From contig NZ_CP155569.1 in NCBI RefSeq assembly GCF_042984175.1, positions 434,001-498,000 on the forward strand: 64,000 bases of DNA. The letters run 5' to 3'. The DNA is from Mycoplasma_N cavipharyngis. GTDB taxonomy: Bacteria; Bacillota_I; Bacilli_A; Mycoplasmatales; Mycoplasmoidaceae. Position 1 is the first letter of the stretch, and the number at the start of each line of letters is the position of its first letter. The translations under genes and the position numbers were made by a program. Below are positions 29,707-41,765 of the stretch, one piece after another. The notes under the pieces were generated by a model, which was given only the letters and a program-made list of their open reading frames with translations, did no database searches and was not told the origin of the DNA.

Positions 29707-31455
29707 ATGAATCCACTTTTAAAAAGACGAATTACGATTGCAAAAGCAGCAGAACAACACCAACTAAATCCAGAAGTAGTTTTAGCAGGGTTTATGAGAA
29801 AAATCCGTAAACTAGGCAAGTTATGTTTTGTTATTTTAGCTGATACTACTGGTGAAATTCAATTAGTTCTAAAAGATCATTTAGTTGCACAAGTATTACA
29901 TTTAAATAAAGAATCAATCATTTGTGTCAAAGGTGTTTTTCAATTACGTAAAGATCAGGCTTCAGTAAAGAAAACATTTAGTTGTTATGAAGTTATTGTT
30001 AGTGCCATTGAAGTTATTAATGAGGCTAGAAAACAATTACCTTTTATTATTGATGATGTCATTCAGGCTAATGAAGATACATTATTAAGTTATCGTTATT
30101 TACATTTACGTAGTAGTTTGGCTGCTAATTATTTAATTCAAAGATCAAAAATTATTAATTTATTTCGAAATTTTTTATTAGAACAAAATTTTATTGAAGT
30201 TGAAACACCAATTTTAGGACGTTCAACTCCTGAAGGTGCACGTGATTATTTAGTACCAGTAAGAACTAAAAAAGCACCTAGAGGTTATGCTTTACCCCAA
30301 TCACCCCAATTGTATAAACAGTTGTTAATGGTGGCAGGTTTTGAAAAATATTTTCAAATTGCTAAAAACTTTCGTGATGAAGATTTACGATCAGATCGTC
30401 AACCTGAATTTAGCCAACTAGATTTAGAAATGGCATACACTAACACTGAAAATTTTATGATTCTAATTGAAAAAATGATGGCTTATGTTTGAAAGCAATT
30501 TTTTCAAATTGATTTAATTACTCCTTTTCCTAGAATCAGTTATTTTGAAAGTATTGAAAAATATGGTAATGATAAACCTGATTTACGTTTTTCAACAATC
30601 ATTAAAGTACATGATGATTTTTTTATAATTGATTGTTTCAATAAAATCAAAAACGACTTATCATGTCGTTCATTATTATTTGAAAATTTAGTACTTAATC
30701 AAATTCAACTTGAACAAATTAAAAAATGATTAAAAGATTTTTATCAAATTGATCATTTTTTTTGAGCAGTTAATGATAATAATGATCAAACTGGCAATTT
30801 ATTCAATCAACAATATAGTGCCTGAATTGATCAAAACTTTAATCCATCAACTAATTTTGCAACTTTGTTAGTAATTGCTAATGATCAAAAAAATTTGCAT
30901 CAAATTGCTGGTGCATTACGTAATTATGTGATTCAAAATTTTATTGATCAAAATCAATTAGATCCCAAATTTGTCTGAATTATTGATTGGCCATTGTTTG
31001 AATATAGTGAAACTGATCAGAAATGAGTTGCTGCACATAATCCATTTACTATGCCAGATCAAAAATCAATTGCAACATTTATCAATGATCCAGAAAATGC
31101 TAAAGCAGCATCATATGATTTAGTTTTAAATGGAATTGAATTAGGATCAGGATCATGTCGTATTACTGATCCAGATTTACAACAAAAAATGTTAGAATTT
31201 TTAGGTTTAGATTTAGATTCAGTGAACAAAAATTTTGGTTGATTTATTGAAGCATATCAATATGCTGCTCCGCCTCATCAAGGAATTGGTATTGGTTTAG
31301 ATCGTTTATTACAAATTATGTTAAACGCCCAATCAATTCGTGATGTCATTGCCTTTCCTAAAAATAATAGTGGTCATGATCTAATGCAAAATGCTCCAGC
31401 AGTTTTTGAATCAGAACAATTAATGGCATTGAATTTAAAAAATAATAAAAATTAA
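29707..31455 (+). CDS. aspS: Aspartyl-tRNA synthetase
   Basis: A 582-residue bacterial-type enzyme. The OB-fold anticodon domain (VVLAGFMRKIRKLGKLCFVI) is followed by motif 1 near NFIEVETPILGRSTPEGARDY, the FRDEDLRSDRQPEFSQLDLE motif 2 region, an inserted GAD domain, HNPFTMP, and motif 3 GIGIGLDRLLQIML. It charges tRNA-Asp. It lies 25 bp downstream of hisS. Whether it also charges tRNA-Asn cannot be decided here, because asnS or gatCAB are outside the window. Confidence 0.96.
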
Positions 31456-31483
31456 TAATGTGATGATAAGGTGATAAAAAATA

Positions 31484-33751
31484 ATGATTTATAACCATAA
31501 TTTAATTGAAGCAAAATGACGCAAATATTGAGATCAAAATCAAACATACCGTTTTGTTGATCAGTTAAATAATCCAAAATATTATGCTTTAGATATGTTC
31601 CCCTATCCTTCAGGAGCAGGATTACATGTTGGTCATTTAAAAGGTTATTTAGCAACAGAAATTTTATCTCGTTATAAAAAAGCTTTAGGTTTTAATGTTT
31701 TACACCCAATTGGTTGAGATGCTTTTGGTTTACCTGCTGAGCAATTTGCTCTAAAAACAGGAAATCATCCAGCTAGTTTTACTTTAAAAAATATTGATCA
31801 TTTTCGCAAACAATTACAAATGGTTGGATTTGCTTTTGATTATCAAAAAGAAGTTTGTACAATTGATCCCAAATATTACAAAACTACACAATGAATTTTT
31901 CTTAAATTATTTGAACATGGATTAGCTGAAATTCAAGAAATTAATGTTAATTGATGTCCTGAATTAAAAATTGTTTTAGCTAATGAAGAAGTAATTATTA
32001 AAAATGGTCAAAGAGTTTCAGAACGTGGTGAACATCCAGTAATTTTTAAACCAATGAAACAATGAGTTTTAAAGATTACTCAATATGCTGATAAGTTATT
32101 AGAAACTTTAGATGATTTAGATTGACCTGAAGGCATTAAAGAACATCAAAAAAACTGGATTGGTCGTAAAGAAAAGTATACTTTTAATTTTGTTTTTAAT
32201 GATAAAACGTTTGTAATTCATTTAGAATATGCTTCTAACTTCAATCAACTTGAAGGAATTTTAATTAATCAAAGTAGTTGAATTGCTCAAGATTTATTAA
32301 CTAATAATGAAATAAAATCATTGATTGATGCTTATTTAACTGATCAAACAATACAAACACCTTTATTATTGCCAATCACAGTTAAAAGCATTGATTTTCA
32401 AAAAGAATTACCAGTTTTTTTATCAAAAAAATTAGATGATAAAAATCCTGAAATTTTACCTTACTTTCTTGATTTAGAAAATAAAATAGTTGATCAATCT
32501 TTAGAACAATTATTTTTAGAAAAAAATTTAAACCAAAAATGTCATAAAGTAGTAACTTATAAATTACGGGATTGAATTTTTAGTCGTCAGAGATATTGGG
32601 GTGAACCAATTCCAATCTATTTTGATGCTAATAATCAAGCATATCCTGATTATAATTTACCAGTTATTTTACCTGAATTAGAAAAAATTGAGCCATCTAA
32701 TGATGGTCGATCACCACTAATTCACGCTACTGAATGATTAAACTTCAAACATAATAACCAAAATTATTATCGTGAAACTAATACGATGCCTAATTGAGCT
32801 GGATCATGTTGATATTATTTAGGATATATTTTAAAAAATGTTGTATCAAATGATTATTTAGATATTAATAGTGATCAAGCATTTCAATTAATGCAACGAT
32901 GATTACCTGTTGATGTTTATGTTGGTGGTCAAGAACATGCAGTTTTACATTTATTATACGCAAGATTTTGACATCGTTTTTTATATGATTTAAAAATTGT
33001 ACCAACAAAAGAACCATTTCAAAAATTAGTTAATCAAGGAATGATTTTAGGTCCTGATGGTCAAAAAATGTCTAAATCTAAAGGTAATGTCATTGCCCCA
33101 GATGAAATTATTGATTCTCATGGTGCTGATGCATTAAGATTATATGAATGTTTTATGGGCCCAGTATATCATTCAATGCCTTGAAGTGAATCTGGTTTAA
33201 ATGCAATTCGCAAATGAGTTGATCGAGTATATTCAACATTTACTATTAATTTATCACAATGAACTCAAGTGAATGATGATGATCAACAAATGTTGCGCCT
33301 AGAAGCACAATTATTAAAAAATTTTGAATTATGTGCTGAAAGACTAAATTTTAATGTTGGAGTTAGTGAAATGATGATTTTCATTAATTATTTACATGAT
33401 CATAAAATTTATTCATCATTAGCTCTAAAATCTTTTGTTCAAGTTTTAAGTCTTTATGCTCCTTTTTTAGCAGAAGAATTGTGACAAGTAGTATTAAAGC
33501 AACCACAATCAGTTTATTTAGCATCATGACCAAAATATGATCCTCAAATTTTAGTTGATGATCAAATTGAATTAGCAGTTACGATTAATAATAAATTTGT
33601 GACAACAATTAATGTGATTAACAATGCTTCAATTGACTTAGTTAAACAAAAAGTTTTTAGCGATCCTAAAATTCAAGCAAAAATTAAGCAAAAGTCATTA
33701 GTAAAAGAAGTTTATGTTCCTAATAAAATTTTTAATTTAACAATCAAATAA
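31484..33751 (+). CDS. leuS: Leucyl-tRNA synthetase with degenerate CP1 editing domain
   Basis: A 755-residue class I synthetase from ATG 31484. Catalytic motifs are intact: FPYPSGAGLHVGH (HIGH motif at 48-51), KMSKS at 528-532, WIFSRQRYWGEP and TMPNWAGSCWYY. Between NWIGRK (about residue 229) and KLRDWIFSRQ (about 360) only ~130 residues remain, against roughly 190-200 in ordinary bacterial LeuRS. The editing motifs TTRPDT and GTGAVMAVPAHDERD cannot be found there. Thus the hydrolytic proofreading site is almost surely lost, as is known for some mycoplasma LeuRS (M. mobile lacks CP1). The C-terminal tRNA-binding parts remain. It follows aspS by 28 bp. Confidence 0.95.
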
Positions 33752-33760
33752 ACAACAATT

Positions 33761-34612
33761 ATGCAATTTAATAAATTTAGTATTAATGATTTTTTGTTTC
33801 AAGATCAAAAAATTATTTTAAATGAAAAAGGCAAACAAAAAATATCACGACCTAAAAAAATTACTGGTTCAAGAATTGGTGCAATATTAGGTGTTGATCC
33901 TTATACCACACCCTTTCAAGCATGGTGTCAAATGATGGGATTTTTTGAATCAACTCCTGATCCATTTTTTTTAAATGCAGGAATTATTATTGAACCGAAA
34001 TTACGCTCATTTGTTGAAAAAAAATTAAATTGTAAATTTCGTTTTTATGAAGGTAAAGATGTTGGTTTTGATGTTTTTAAATCAAATCCGGTTTTTGGTG
34101 GAATGCCTGATGGTGAACCAATTGATCAAAAAACTAATAAAATTAATTATCATCAAAAATTACCGATGTTAGAAATTAAAACAACTTCTTTAGATGAATA
34201 TTTTTGAACGACTGTAGAAAATGAATTAGCATTAGTTTATGAAAATGATTTACCTAAAATCAAATCAGTTGGCACACGTTTTAGTAAATGAGTTGATGAC
34301 AAACATATTAAAATACCACTGAATTATTTATACCAATTAGGTTTATATTTATACTTGCGTAATCAAACTAAAGGTTTATTTTGTGTAGCTTTTTTATCAA
34401 CACAAGATTATTTAAATCCTGAATCATTTAATTTAGAAAAAAGTTTAGTGCTTCTTGAAGAATTAGAAATTGATTTAAAGTCATTTCAAAAAGTAATTGA
34501 TTATGCAATTAATTGGTATCAACAACATATTCTTAGTGGTATTAGTCCAAAAATGACTAATACTGATTTAGAGTGATTTAGTTTTGGTTATCCAGATATA
34601 AAGAAAAAATAA
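33761..34612 (+). CDS. YqaJ-like PD-(D/E)XK nuclease
   Basis: A 283-residue protein. The N-terminus has ITGSRIGAILGVDPYTTPFQ, typical of YqaJ/lambda-exonuclease-like proteins, then AGIIIEPKLRSFVE. The nuclease core is visible: Asp in GGMPDGEP (about residue 117) and E-x-K in LEIKT (about 137), with the helix YLYQLGLYLYLRNQ after it. The fold processes double-stranded DNA ends in phage recombinases, but chromosomal mycoplasma copies have no assigned role. Only 9 bp separate it from leuS and 10 bp from the next gene, so it sits in a housekeeping operon rather than in a prophage. Confidence 0.8.
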
Positions 34613-34622
34613 AACAGCAATT

Positions 34623-35693
34623 ATGTTGCAAATCGATTTCCTTAAGAATTTTTTAGAAAAAATTCAACATTATAAAAAAATCGCTATCTTTTGTCATTGT
34701 CAACCTGATTTTGATGCGCTTGGATCTGCTTATGCACTTTATCAATGATTAACAGATAATTTTCATCAAAAAGAAACTAAACAAATTTTTTTAATGATTC
34801 CTAATGAAGTATTAAAAACTCAAGATGAAGCTTTATTTGCTAAAAATAATAAAGTTGCTAATAAAAAAGAATTAGTTGATGCTTTAGGAATTATTGTTGA
34901 TACAGCGAATGAAAATCGTGTTTTAACAGCAATGCATGCTCATTGTGCTGAACTAATTGTGATTGATCATCATCCTCGTTCTGAATCTTTTAGTCAATTA
35001 GAATTAATTGATCCAACTTATCCAGCAACTTCACAAATGTTAGCTGAAATTTTTGAATATTTTGAATCAAAAAATAATTTTATTTTTTGTTCAACTGTAG
35101 CACAATATTTATATGCAGGTATTATTACTGATACTAATAATATGTTAAGCCCTACAGTATTACCATCAACTTTTGAAATAATGGGTAAATTAGTTTTACG
35201 TGGAATTAATCGTAATTTAATTCATGATACGATTTTCATGCAAAGTTTATTACAAAAAAAATTTAATGGTTATGTTTTAGATAAAATTCAAATTACTCAT
35301 AATGGTTTAGCATATGTAATTATATCTAAAGATGCTAGTCGTAAATATATGATGGAAGACATTCCAACTGTTGTACAAATGTTGCAAAACATTAATGGAG
35401 TTCAAATTTGAACTAGTTTAATTTATGACTTTGAATTTAAAAAATGAAAAGCATCAATTAGATCACGTGATGTTCCCATTAATATTATTGCTCGTGAATT
35501 TGGTGGTGGTGGTCATTCTAAATCAGCTGCTACTGTTTTTGATAATATTCGTGACTTTTATAAATTATTAGCAAGAATTAATCAATATCTTTGTAAATTA
35601 GGCTACACTAATAGTTCAAAAAATGATGCTAATGTAAAAAGTTGACAATTAAAGTGGTATCAGAAATATTTATTTCCAATTGAAAAAAAATAA
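34623..35693 (+). CDS. nrnA: DHH-family phosphoesterase (NrnA/MgpA type)
   Basis: A 356-residue protein of the DHH/DHHA1 class. Motifs: CQPDFDALGSAYALY (DxDxxGS), IVDTANENRV, the name-giving IDHHPRSES, and TDTNNMLSP in the DHH domain; then GGGGHSKSAAT in the DHHA1 domain. These enzymes use Mn2+ to degrade short oligoribonucleotides and, in many Firmicutes, pAp or cyclic-dinucleotide products. It starts 10 bp after the YqaJ-like gene at ATG 34623. Several Trp codons are TGA. Confidence 0.9.
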
Positions 35694-35702
35694 ATTGTAA
35701 TT

Positions 35703-36797
35703 ATGAAATGATTGCAAGTTGAATTTGTTAATAAATTTATCACTTATTTTCATAAAGCGTTTTTTTTATTGACGATTAGTTTTCCAGTATACATTTTTCA
35801 TTTTTATCAAAATATTTTTATTGATGCTCAAAAAAAAGTAGCAAGTAATTTTCAAATTCAAAAACACTTAAATTTTTCAATTAAATTTGATCTTATTCAA
35901 CGTATTAAAAAAATTAATTGGTTTCATTTACTTGCTTTTTTTGGATCCTTAATTTTATTATTAGGTTTAATTGTTGTTCAATGAGATGGAATTATTTTTT
36001 TATGAATCACTTTAACATCATTATTAATTACTTGTTATTATTGATATCAAAAAATTGATCAATGATTAATTAATAAAAAAAATAAATTACAAAAGCAAAT
36101 ATTAGACATTAATTATTATAAAACTTATATTTTTTCTAGTGTTTATTTAATATTAACGATTTTAATTGCACTAATTTTATTAATTTTATTTTTTCAATTA
36201 AACAAGCAATCCAAATGAGAAATTGACAATATTATTTTTGATCATAGTTCAAGTTTACTAAGTTATGATGGTACTAATAATTTTGTTACAATTTCATCTT
36301 TTGATTTATCATCTTTTTTCTTAAAATTAGATGCACAATATGGTCATTTAGGCATTAATGTTGTTATTTTAATTAGTGCTATTTTAGTTGGTTTAACTTT
36401 TTGATGATTAGGCATTAGTAGTATTATTTTTTTATATCTTACTAAAACTTATCAACCATTAGTTTATTGATTAACATATCATTTAAATGATGTTACTACA
36501 TGAGGTTTGCTAACTTCTTTTTTTCTTGGTTTTATTTTTGGAGTTACAATCTTTTTTTGATTAAAAAATTTTAAACCAATTGAACAAAAATTATTAACTA
36601 ATTTTTATTGATTATTAACTACAAGCAATTTTGTTTTTAATTTAATTTTATGAGGTAAATCATATTTTTTTATTTATCATTGAATGTGATATTACATCAT
36701 TATTGCTTTAGGATTATTTATAATTTTTCTTGTTTTAAATTTTTGGGTTTGATTTAAGAAAAAACAATTATTGATCATTGAACAAAAAATCACTTAG
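35703..36797 (+). CDS. Polytopic membrane protein, function unknown
   Basis: A 364-residue protein starting MKWLQVEFVNKFITYF at ATG 35703, 9 bp after the DHH gene. It has about eight hydrophobic segments, rich in Ile, Leu, Phe and Trp (mostly TGA), e.g. near LLAFFGSLILLLGLIVVQW and HWMWYYIIIALGLFIIFLVL, with a ~70-residue polar loop in the middle (FDHSSSLLSYDGTNNF). No transporter signature is recognised. It is the last gene of the pyrG-to-membrane-protein run. Stop TAG 36795-36797. Confidence 0.7.
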
Positions 36798-36976
36798 TTG
36801 AATAATACTTTCTTATTAAAATAAACAAGAATTTTAATTTTATCAATGTTAAGATTAAAATTATAAATGAAGACTAAGATCATTTTTAGTACTATTAATC
36901 ATAATATTAGTTGCAATTTAGTGTTAATTTCAATAATTAAATTTATTAATAAGTCTTTTAATTTTGATAATATTAA

Positions 36977-37096
36977 TCTAGTGATGAGTTTTTAAATAGT
37001 TCTGATTTTCAAAAAATTGTTGTTGCTGATCAAGTTTTTAAAAAATGCTTTAGGTAATAAATGATCAATTACTAAATCAGAAGCTGAAAAAAAATA
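36977..37096 (+). pseudogene. Fragment of a decayed coding region
   Basis: A protein-like stretch reads SSDEFLNSSDFQKIVVADQV, then FK and, after a one-base shift in the A run near 37034-37039, NALGNKWSITKSEAEKK before a stop. The codon use looks coding but there is no start. It is probably the remnant of a lipoprotein-type gene, left in the gap before the giant lipoprotein. A 42-codon frame just upstream (36867-36995) is not convincing. Confidence 0.35.
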
Positions 37097-37163
37097 AGAA
37101 AATCAATCATAACTTATAATAAATTACTGAAACAAAATAAGAAAAAACAATCATTTCAAAAAA

Positions 37164-40100
37164 ATTAAATGAGTTGGTTTTTTAATAACAAGTTCACTAA
37201 TTCTTAGTGCTTGTTCAAGTATTATCAACCCTAGAATTGATCTTAATGCTAATACTACTAATCAATTAGTTAATAATTTTAATTTAACTAATTTAAAGCA
37301 AAATAATTTAACAAAAGCAATTTTATTAGCTGATTTAAATAAAACACGAACTAAGTTAATTGATGTTATTGCTAATAAACTAAAATTCAATTGAGTTAAA
37401 GATTTTGCCCAAGACACAACAGTTGATCAAGGTAGTAGTTTATTTGCAACTCAAACAACAATTAAAAATTTTGTTGAAAAAGGTGAAGAAAGTTTTGATA
37501 ATTCTTTAAAAAGTTATCAAAATGGTAATAGTTCTAATTGAGATCAATTATTTCAAAGAGTTATTAATCCTTTTGGTGGGACTAAAGATGGTTGAATTAT
37601 TAATCATGTTGGACCTGCAGTTAATAAAAGTTTAGTTGAAGCAATTTTTAATCAGTTGTTTTTGAATTATAAAAAAACAGAAAATAATACTACAATTATT
37701 ACTAAAACTGCTAGTGCAAGTGAAATTAATAATCCAAGTAATTTTAATAATTTTGTTTTTGAACCAAGTCAAGAAGATTTAGAAATTGGTAATCAAAAAT
37801 ATCAAAAAATGTTTGCTAATTTTCAAGCCTTTGTTTTTAATTATTGGTTTGAACATGAACGACCATTTTTAGGTTGAAATGTTGAATGAAAATATGGCAC
37901 TTCAAGTATTAATAGTTTAACTAATATTTATAGTACTAATCAATTAGCTAAACAAGATGTTAATTTACCAACTGATCCTAATTATAACTTTCCTGCATTT
38001 GATATTGGTGATAGCAATACCACTCAAGGGATTTTACCATCTTTTAATCGTTGACAAACTGGAGTAAAAAGTGGTTCATTATTTAACAATCAAACTGGTG
38101 GACTTAGTTTAACTAGTGTTTTTAATGATAATAAACCTGATTCAACAGCTCTAACTTCTTGAAGAATTTATACTAATGAAGAAATCGCCAACATTAATGA
38201 TGGTTATTTATCATCAGCAATTGTCCATCAGTACAATAAATTATTTGATACTAGTAGTACTGATAAAAGTGGAAATTCTAATCAATTAATTAATAAAATT
38301 GATTTAACTGGAAACAATAATTGAACTAGTAATAAATATGACAAAGATCCCTTAAATTTATTTTTAAAAAAAGATAGTAATCAAGTAGTTACTACTGCAT
38401 CAACTCCTACTACAAATTCTGAACCTGGAATTAAAATTGATCAGCAAATTTTCAATCAACTAAATGATAAAAAAGATACTAGTTTTATTTATCCTTTAAG
38501 AGATATTGAAACTGAATCAAAAAATTCTAATCAAACATTTAGTAACAATAAACATTCTTATTGAACTGTTGCACGATCACAAACTGGTTTTAATGCACTT
38601 ACAATTGATGGTGCTCCATTAATTGCTAAAGAAACTACTTTAGTAAATAAATTAGAAAAAGTTAAACAAAATTTATTATGACGTCAAGCAGCATTTAGTT
38701 TAAATCCACGCAAAGATGTTAATGCTGTTTTTGATCCTAATTTATTAGAAGTACTAAAAAAATATGCTGAAGATAATTTCAATCAAATTTTAGTTGCTTA
38801 TACTCTTAGTCAAACAACTAATCCAAATACTAAGTTATCACAAAACACTAATAACGATTATTTTTTTAGTCAACAACAAAATTATTTAACTAATACAACA
38901 AAATATCAAACATTAATTGCTTTAGTGCAAGAATTAGAACAATTAAATCAAGGAATTAATAGTCAAAAAATTCTGATTGATTTTCGTAATAAATTAGCTC
39001 AAACAGTTTCTAGTTTAGCAACTAGACCGTTTCGTGATTCATCTAGTTCTAATGTTGTTAATAATCAACAACAATCTAATGATTTAAAACCACCATATGC
39101 TAATGGTTTAGCAACTCCATTAGCCTTTAAACGAAATTTAAATACAAATCAGGATGATCCAGTTTATCAACCATCAGACAAAAATAATCAATTGACTAAA
39201 AATAAGCAAACGAATCAAACTTATCAAAATGATGGTGATTATCCTGAAATTACTAAATTTTATAAGAGTGAAAAAATTAATACTAATGCTAAATATTTTG
39301 GAATTAATTTCTTATATCAAAATAGTAAAACAATTGCAACAAAAGTTGAAAATTGATTAAAAACTTTAAAAAATTCTAATGATGGTTTATTTTTCAATCA
39401 AGATTTGATTCATTTAGATAGTTTAGAATTTAATTATTTACTACAATCATTATTAGATGAGCAAGATAGTAATTTAAAAACTTACATTCAAAATTTGTAT
39501 TTAGCAAATGAAATTAAATATGATTATCAAACTGATCGAATTGATTATGATTTTGAGAATAAAACCTCATTAGCAACTGATTTTTCTAGTGAAAAAGATA
39601 ATTTAAAAACTGAAGTGGAAAATGCTATTGCTGAAACTGTTTATTCAGAAGCTTATTTAGGATCAGTTAATAACATTAATAATGGTCGGGATTTTATTGG
39701 TGGATATAAAATTGAAGAAGTTACTACACCTAAATCTCAACCAATGATGCCTATGGCTCAAGTAACTAATGATCCTAATCAAAATAACATTAAAAGTTAT
39801 AATGACAAAGTTAAATCTTATTGAAAACAAATTTTATATTCCTTTAGTAATCAAGGTTGAGAACTAGGTTCAAACTATACTTCTAAATACATTAGAACAC
39901 TATACACCATACAATGATTATTAGAAGATAATTATGCCAATTTACTTAATTATTTACAAAGTCAAATTGCTGCTAATAGTTATGGTGCAATTGTTTGAGC
40001 TCAAGAAAAATCATTAAATGAAGATGCTAAATCTGGTGAAGCAAAAACTAGTGGAACTAATAGTGTTAATAGTGAATTAGCAGATTTTGCAACTAATTTT

Positions 40101-41213
40101 CAGTTTAATCCAAATCCTAATAACGTTTTATCTAATCCTTATTTTAGTTATAACTTAAATGCACCAACAACTAGAGCATCTAATAGTAGTTTATTTAATT
40201 ATGTAACTGCAAAAGCACCAACTCAAATTACTAATTCCAATACTGCTAACACAACAAGATTAAATGGTTTTTATGGTTTAGTATTAGATAATAAACCATT
40301 ACCTAATACTCTACCACAAGTAGTTCAAGATGCTTTATTTAAAAACTTTGCTAAAGCTAATCCTGATGGTAATTTAAGTGCTTTTGATATTAATAATAGT
40401 TCTAATAAAGAAGTAATATCGCGTGGAAAGTTATTTGGTTCAGCCATTAATAGTAAAACTTCTAATGTTAGTTCAACTTTAAACTTTATTTTTGAATCAG
40501 TCAAAAACATTAGAACATTTAATGCTTTTAATCAGTTAGGGCAAAATTTAAGTAACTTGTTTCCTAAAATTGCTAATTACATTAATGATGTAATTAATAC
40601 TAATCAAGTTAGTCAATTAGAACCTAAAAAAGATAGTAATGGTCAAGTAATTAATAACCAATTTCAAGATTCAAAAACATTGCCACCACTAAAAATTAAT
40701 TTAAGTCAAAAAATTAAAGCCTTAACTAATGTTCTAAATGGTATAGAATATAAATTAGATCGAACTAATAATGATCGATTAATTGCTTCATTTAAGAGTA
40801 TTTATGATCAAATTCAACCTAAAAAAGCTAATTTTAATTTAATTAATTCATCAGATTTAGAACGGTTTGTTGGAACATTACAAAATCCTGATAACCAAGA
40901 TTCAATTTATACTAATTTAAAGTATTTTCTACCAAGTTCAAAAAATTCGCGAATCGGTTATGTTGCTTATGCATTTCAAATTAATAGTAATGATGTTAGT
41001 GATGTAACTAATTTTAGAAATTTTATTAAACTATTAGGTTTTGATGCTTTTATTAAAACTGTTGTTAATTTAGCGCGGTCTTCTGAAGTACAATCACTAG
41101 CTTTTGATAGTTTCATTTTAAGACCTAGTTTCAATCGTTTAGTTACAAAAGATGAACGAATTGTTAATCTATTAGGTTTAAGTTGAGCTACTTTAGAAAA
41201 AGATAAAAAATAA
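37164..41213 (+). CDS. Giant lipoprotein (about 1349 aa), start codon unclear
   Basis: One frame stays open for over 4 kb with many TGA Trp codons. It opens with a lipoprotein signal: KKIKWVGFLITSSLILSAC, lipobox ILSAC. The frame has an upstream stop at 37137-37139 and no ATG, GTG or TTG before the signal; ATT 37164 is the only near-cognate start, used here as provisional. An AAGGA lies at 37138-37142, too far from it. The mature part is Asn/Ser/Thr/Gln-rich, with scattered regular segments such as SYWTVARSQTGFNALTIDGA, similar in style to the large MG307/MG338-type mycoplasma lipoproteins; that link is tentative. It would be displayed outside the cell. It may be unexpressed if the start has been lost. 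Confidence 0.7.
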
Positions 41214-41234
41214 AAAGAGATTAAAAAACAAACA

Positions 41235-41684
41235 ATGAATCAATTAGAACAATCAGTTTATGAAACAAGTTGTATTTTTTGTCAAATTATTAATAATCAA
41301 ATCGCTGCTAAAAAATTATTTAATAGCGATCATGGTGTGTGTATTTTAGATGCTTTTCCTGCTGCTAATGGTCATTTATTAATTATTAGTAAAAATCATT
41401 TTGCTAATTTATTACTAACTCCAGATCAAGTTTTGTCAGATTTAATTATTTTAGCTAAAAAAGCTGCTGCAACTTTACAACAAGCATTTCCTGAAATTCA
41501 AGGTTTTAATTATGTGTGCAATCAAGAAGCAGTAGCAGGACAATCAGTTTTTCACACTCACATTCATGTTATTCCTAAGTATGATGTTGTTCATGGTTAT
41601 ATTTTCAAACATCATCATGATCAAACCAACAAAAACGATCTTGATCTTGTTTATCGCAAAATCTTATCAGTAATTAATCAATAA
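41235..41684 (+). CDS. hinT: HIT-family nucleotide hydrolase
   Basis: A 149-residue protein of normal HIT length. It starts with CIFCQIINNQIAAKKLF, then NGHLLIISKNHF, and the histidine triad HTHIHVIPKY near residue 105-112. HIT proteins hydrolyse nucleoside phosphoramidates or AMP-lysine-type adducts. It begins 22 bp after the giant lipoprotein, so it may share its transcript, and ends at a hairpin shared with the opposing DUF2779 gene. Confidence 0.93.
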   Translation: MNQLEQSVYETSCIFCQIINNQIAAKKLFNSDHGVCILDAFPAANGHLLIISKNHFANLLLTPDQVLSDLIILAKKAAATLQQAFPEIQGFNYVCNQEAVAGQSVFHTHIHVIPKYDVVHGYIFKHHHDQTNKNDLDLVYRKILSVINQ

Positions 41685-41713
41685 ATTAGTTTCTGAATTT
41701 AATCAATCATTCT

Positions 41714-41765
41714 TAAAACAACAAAATTGATTTTTAAATTGATTTTTGTTGTTTTATTTTTTTAA
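41714..41765. terminator. Convergent terminator overlapping the DUF2779 gene end
   Basis: AAAACAACAAAA pairs with TTTTTGTTGTTTT around an A/T-rich loop, with T on plus. The minus-strand gene's last codons and stop (41734) lie inside the structure. Confidence 0.65.

Noticed and set aside
31452..31655. 67-codon minus frame at the leuS start
   Set aside because: Antisense to leuS with no supporting signal.
33761..34612. Prophage origin of the YqaJ-like nuclease
   Set aside because: It is packed between leuS and a DHH phosphoesterase gene with 9-10 bp gaps and shows no other phage genes, so a resident gene is more likely.
40325..40510. 61-codon minus frame inside the giant lipoprotein gene
   Set aside because: Antisense shadow within a 4-kb open frame; no start or ribosome-binding signal.
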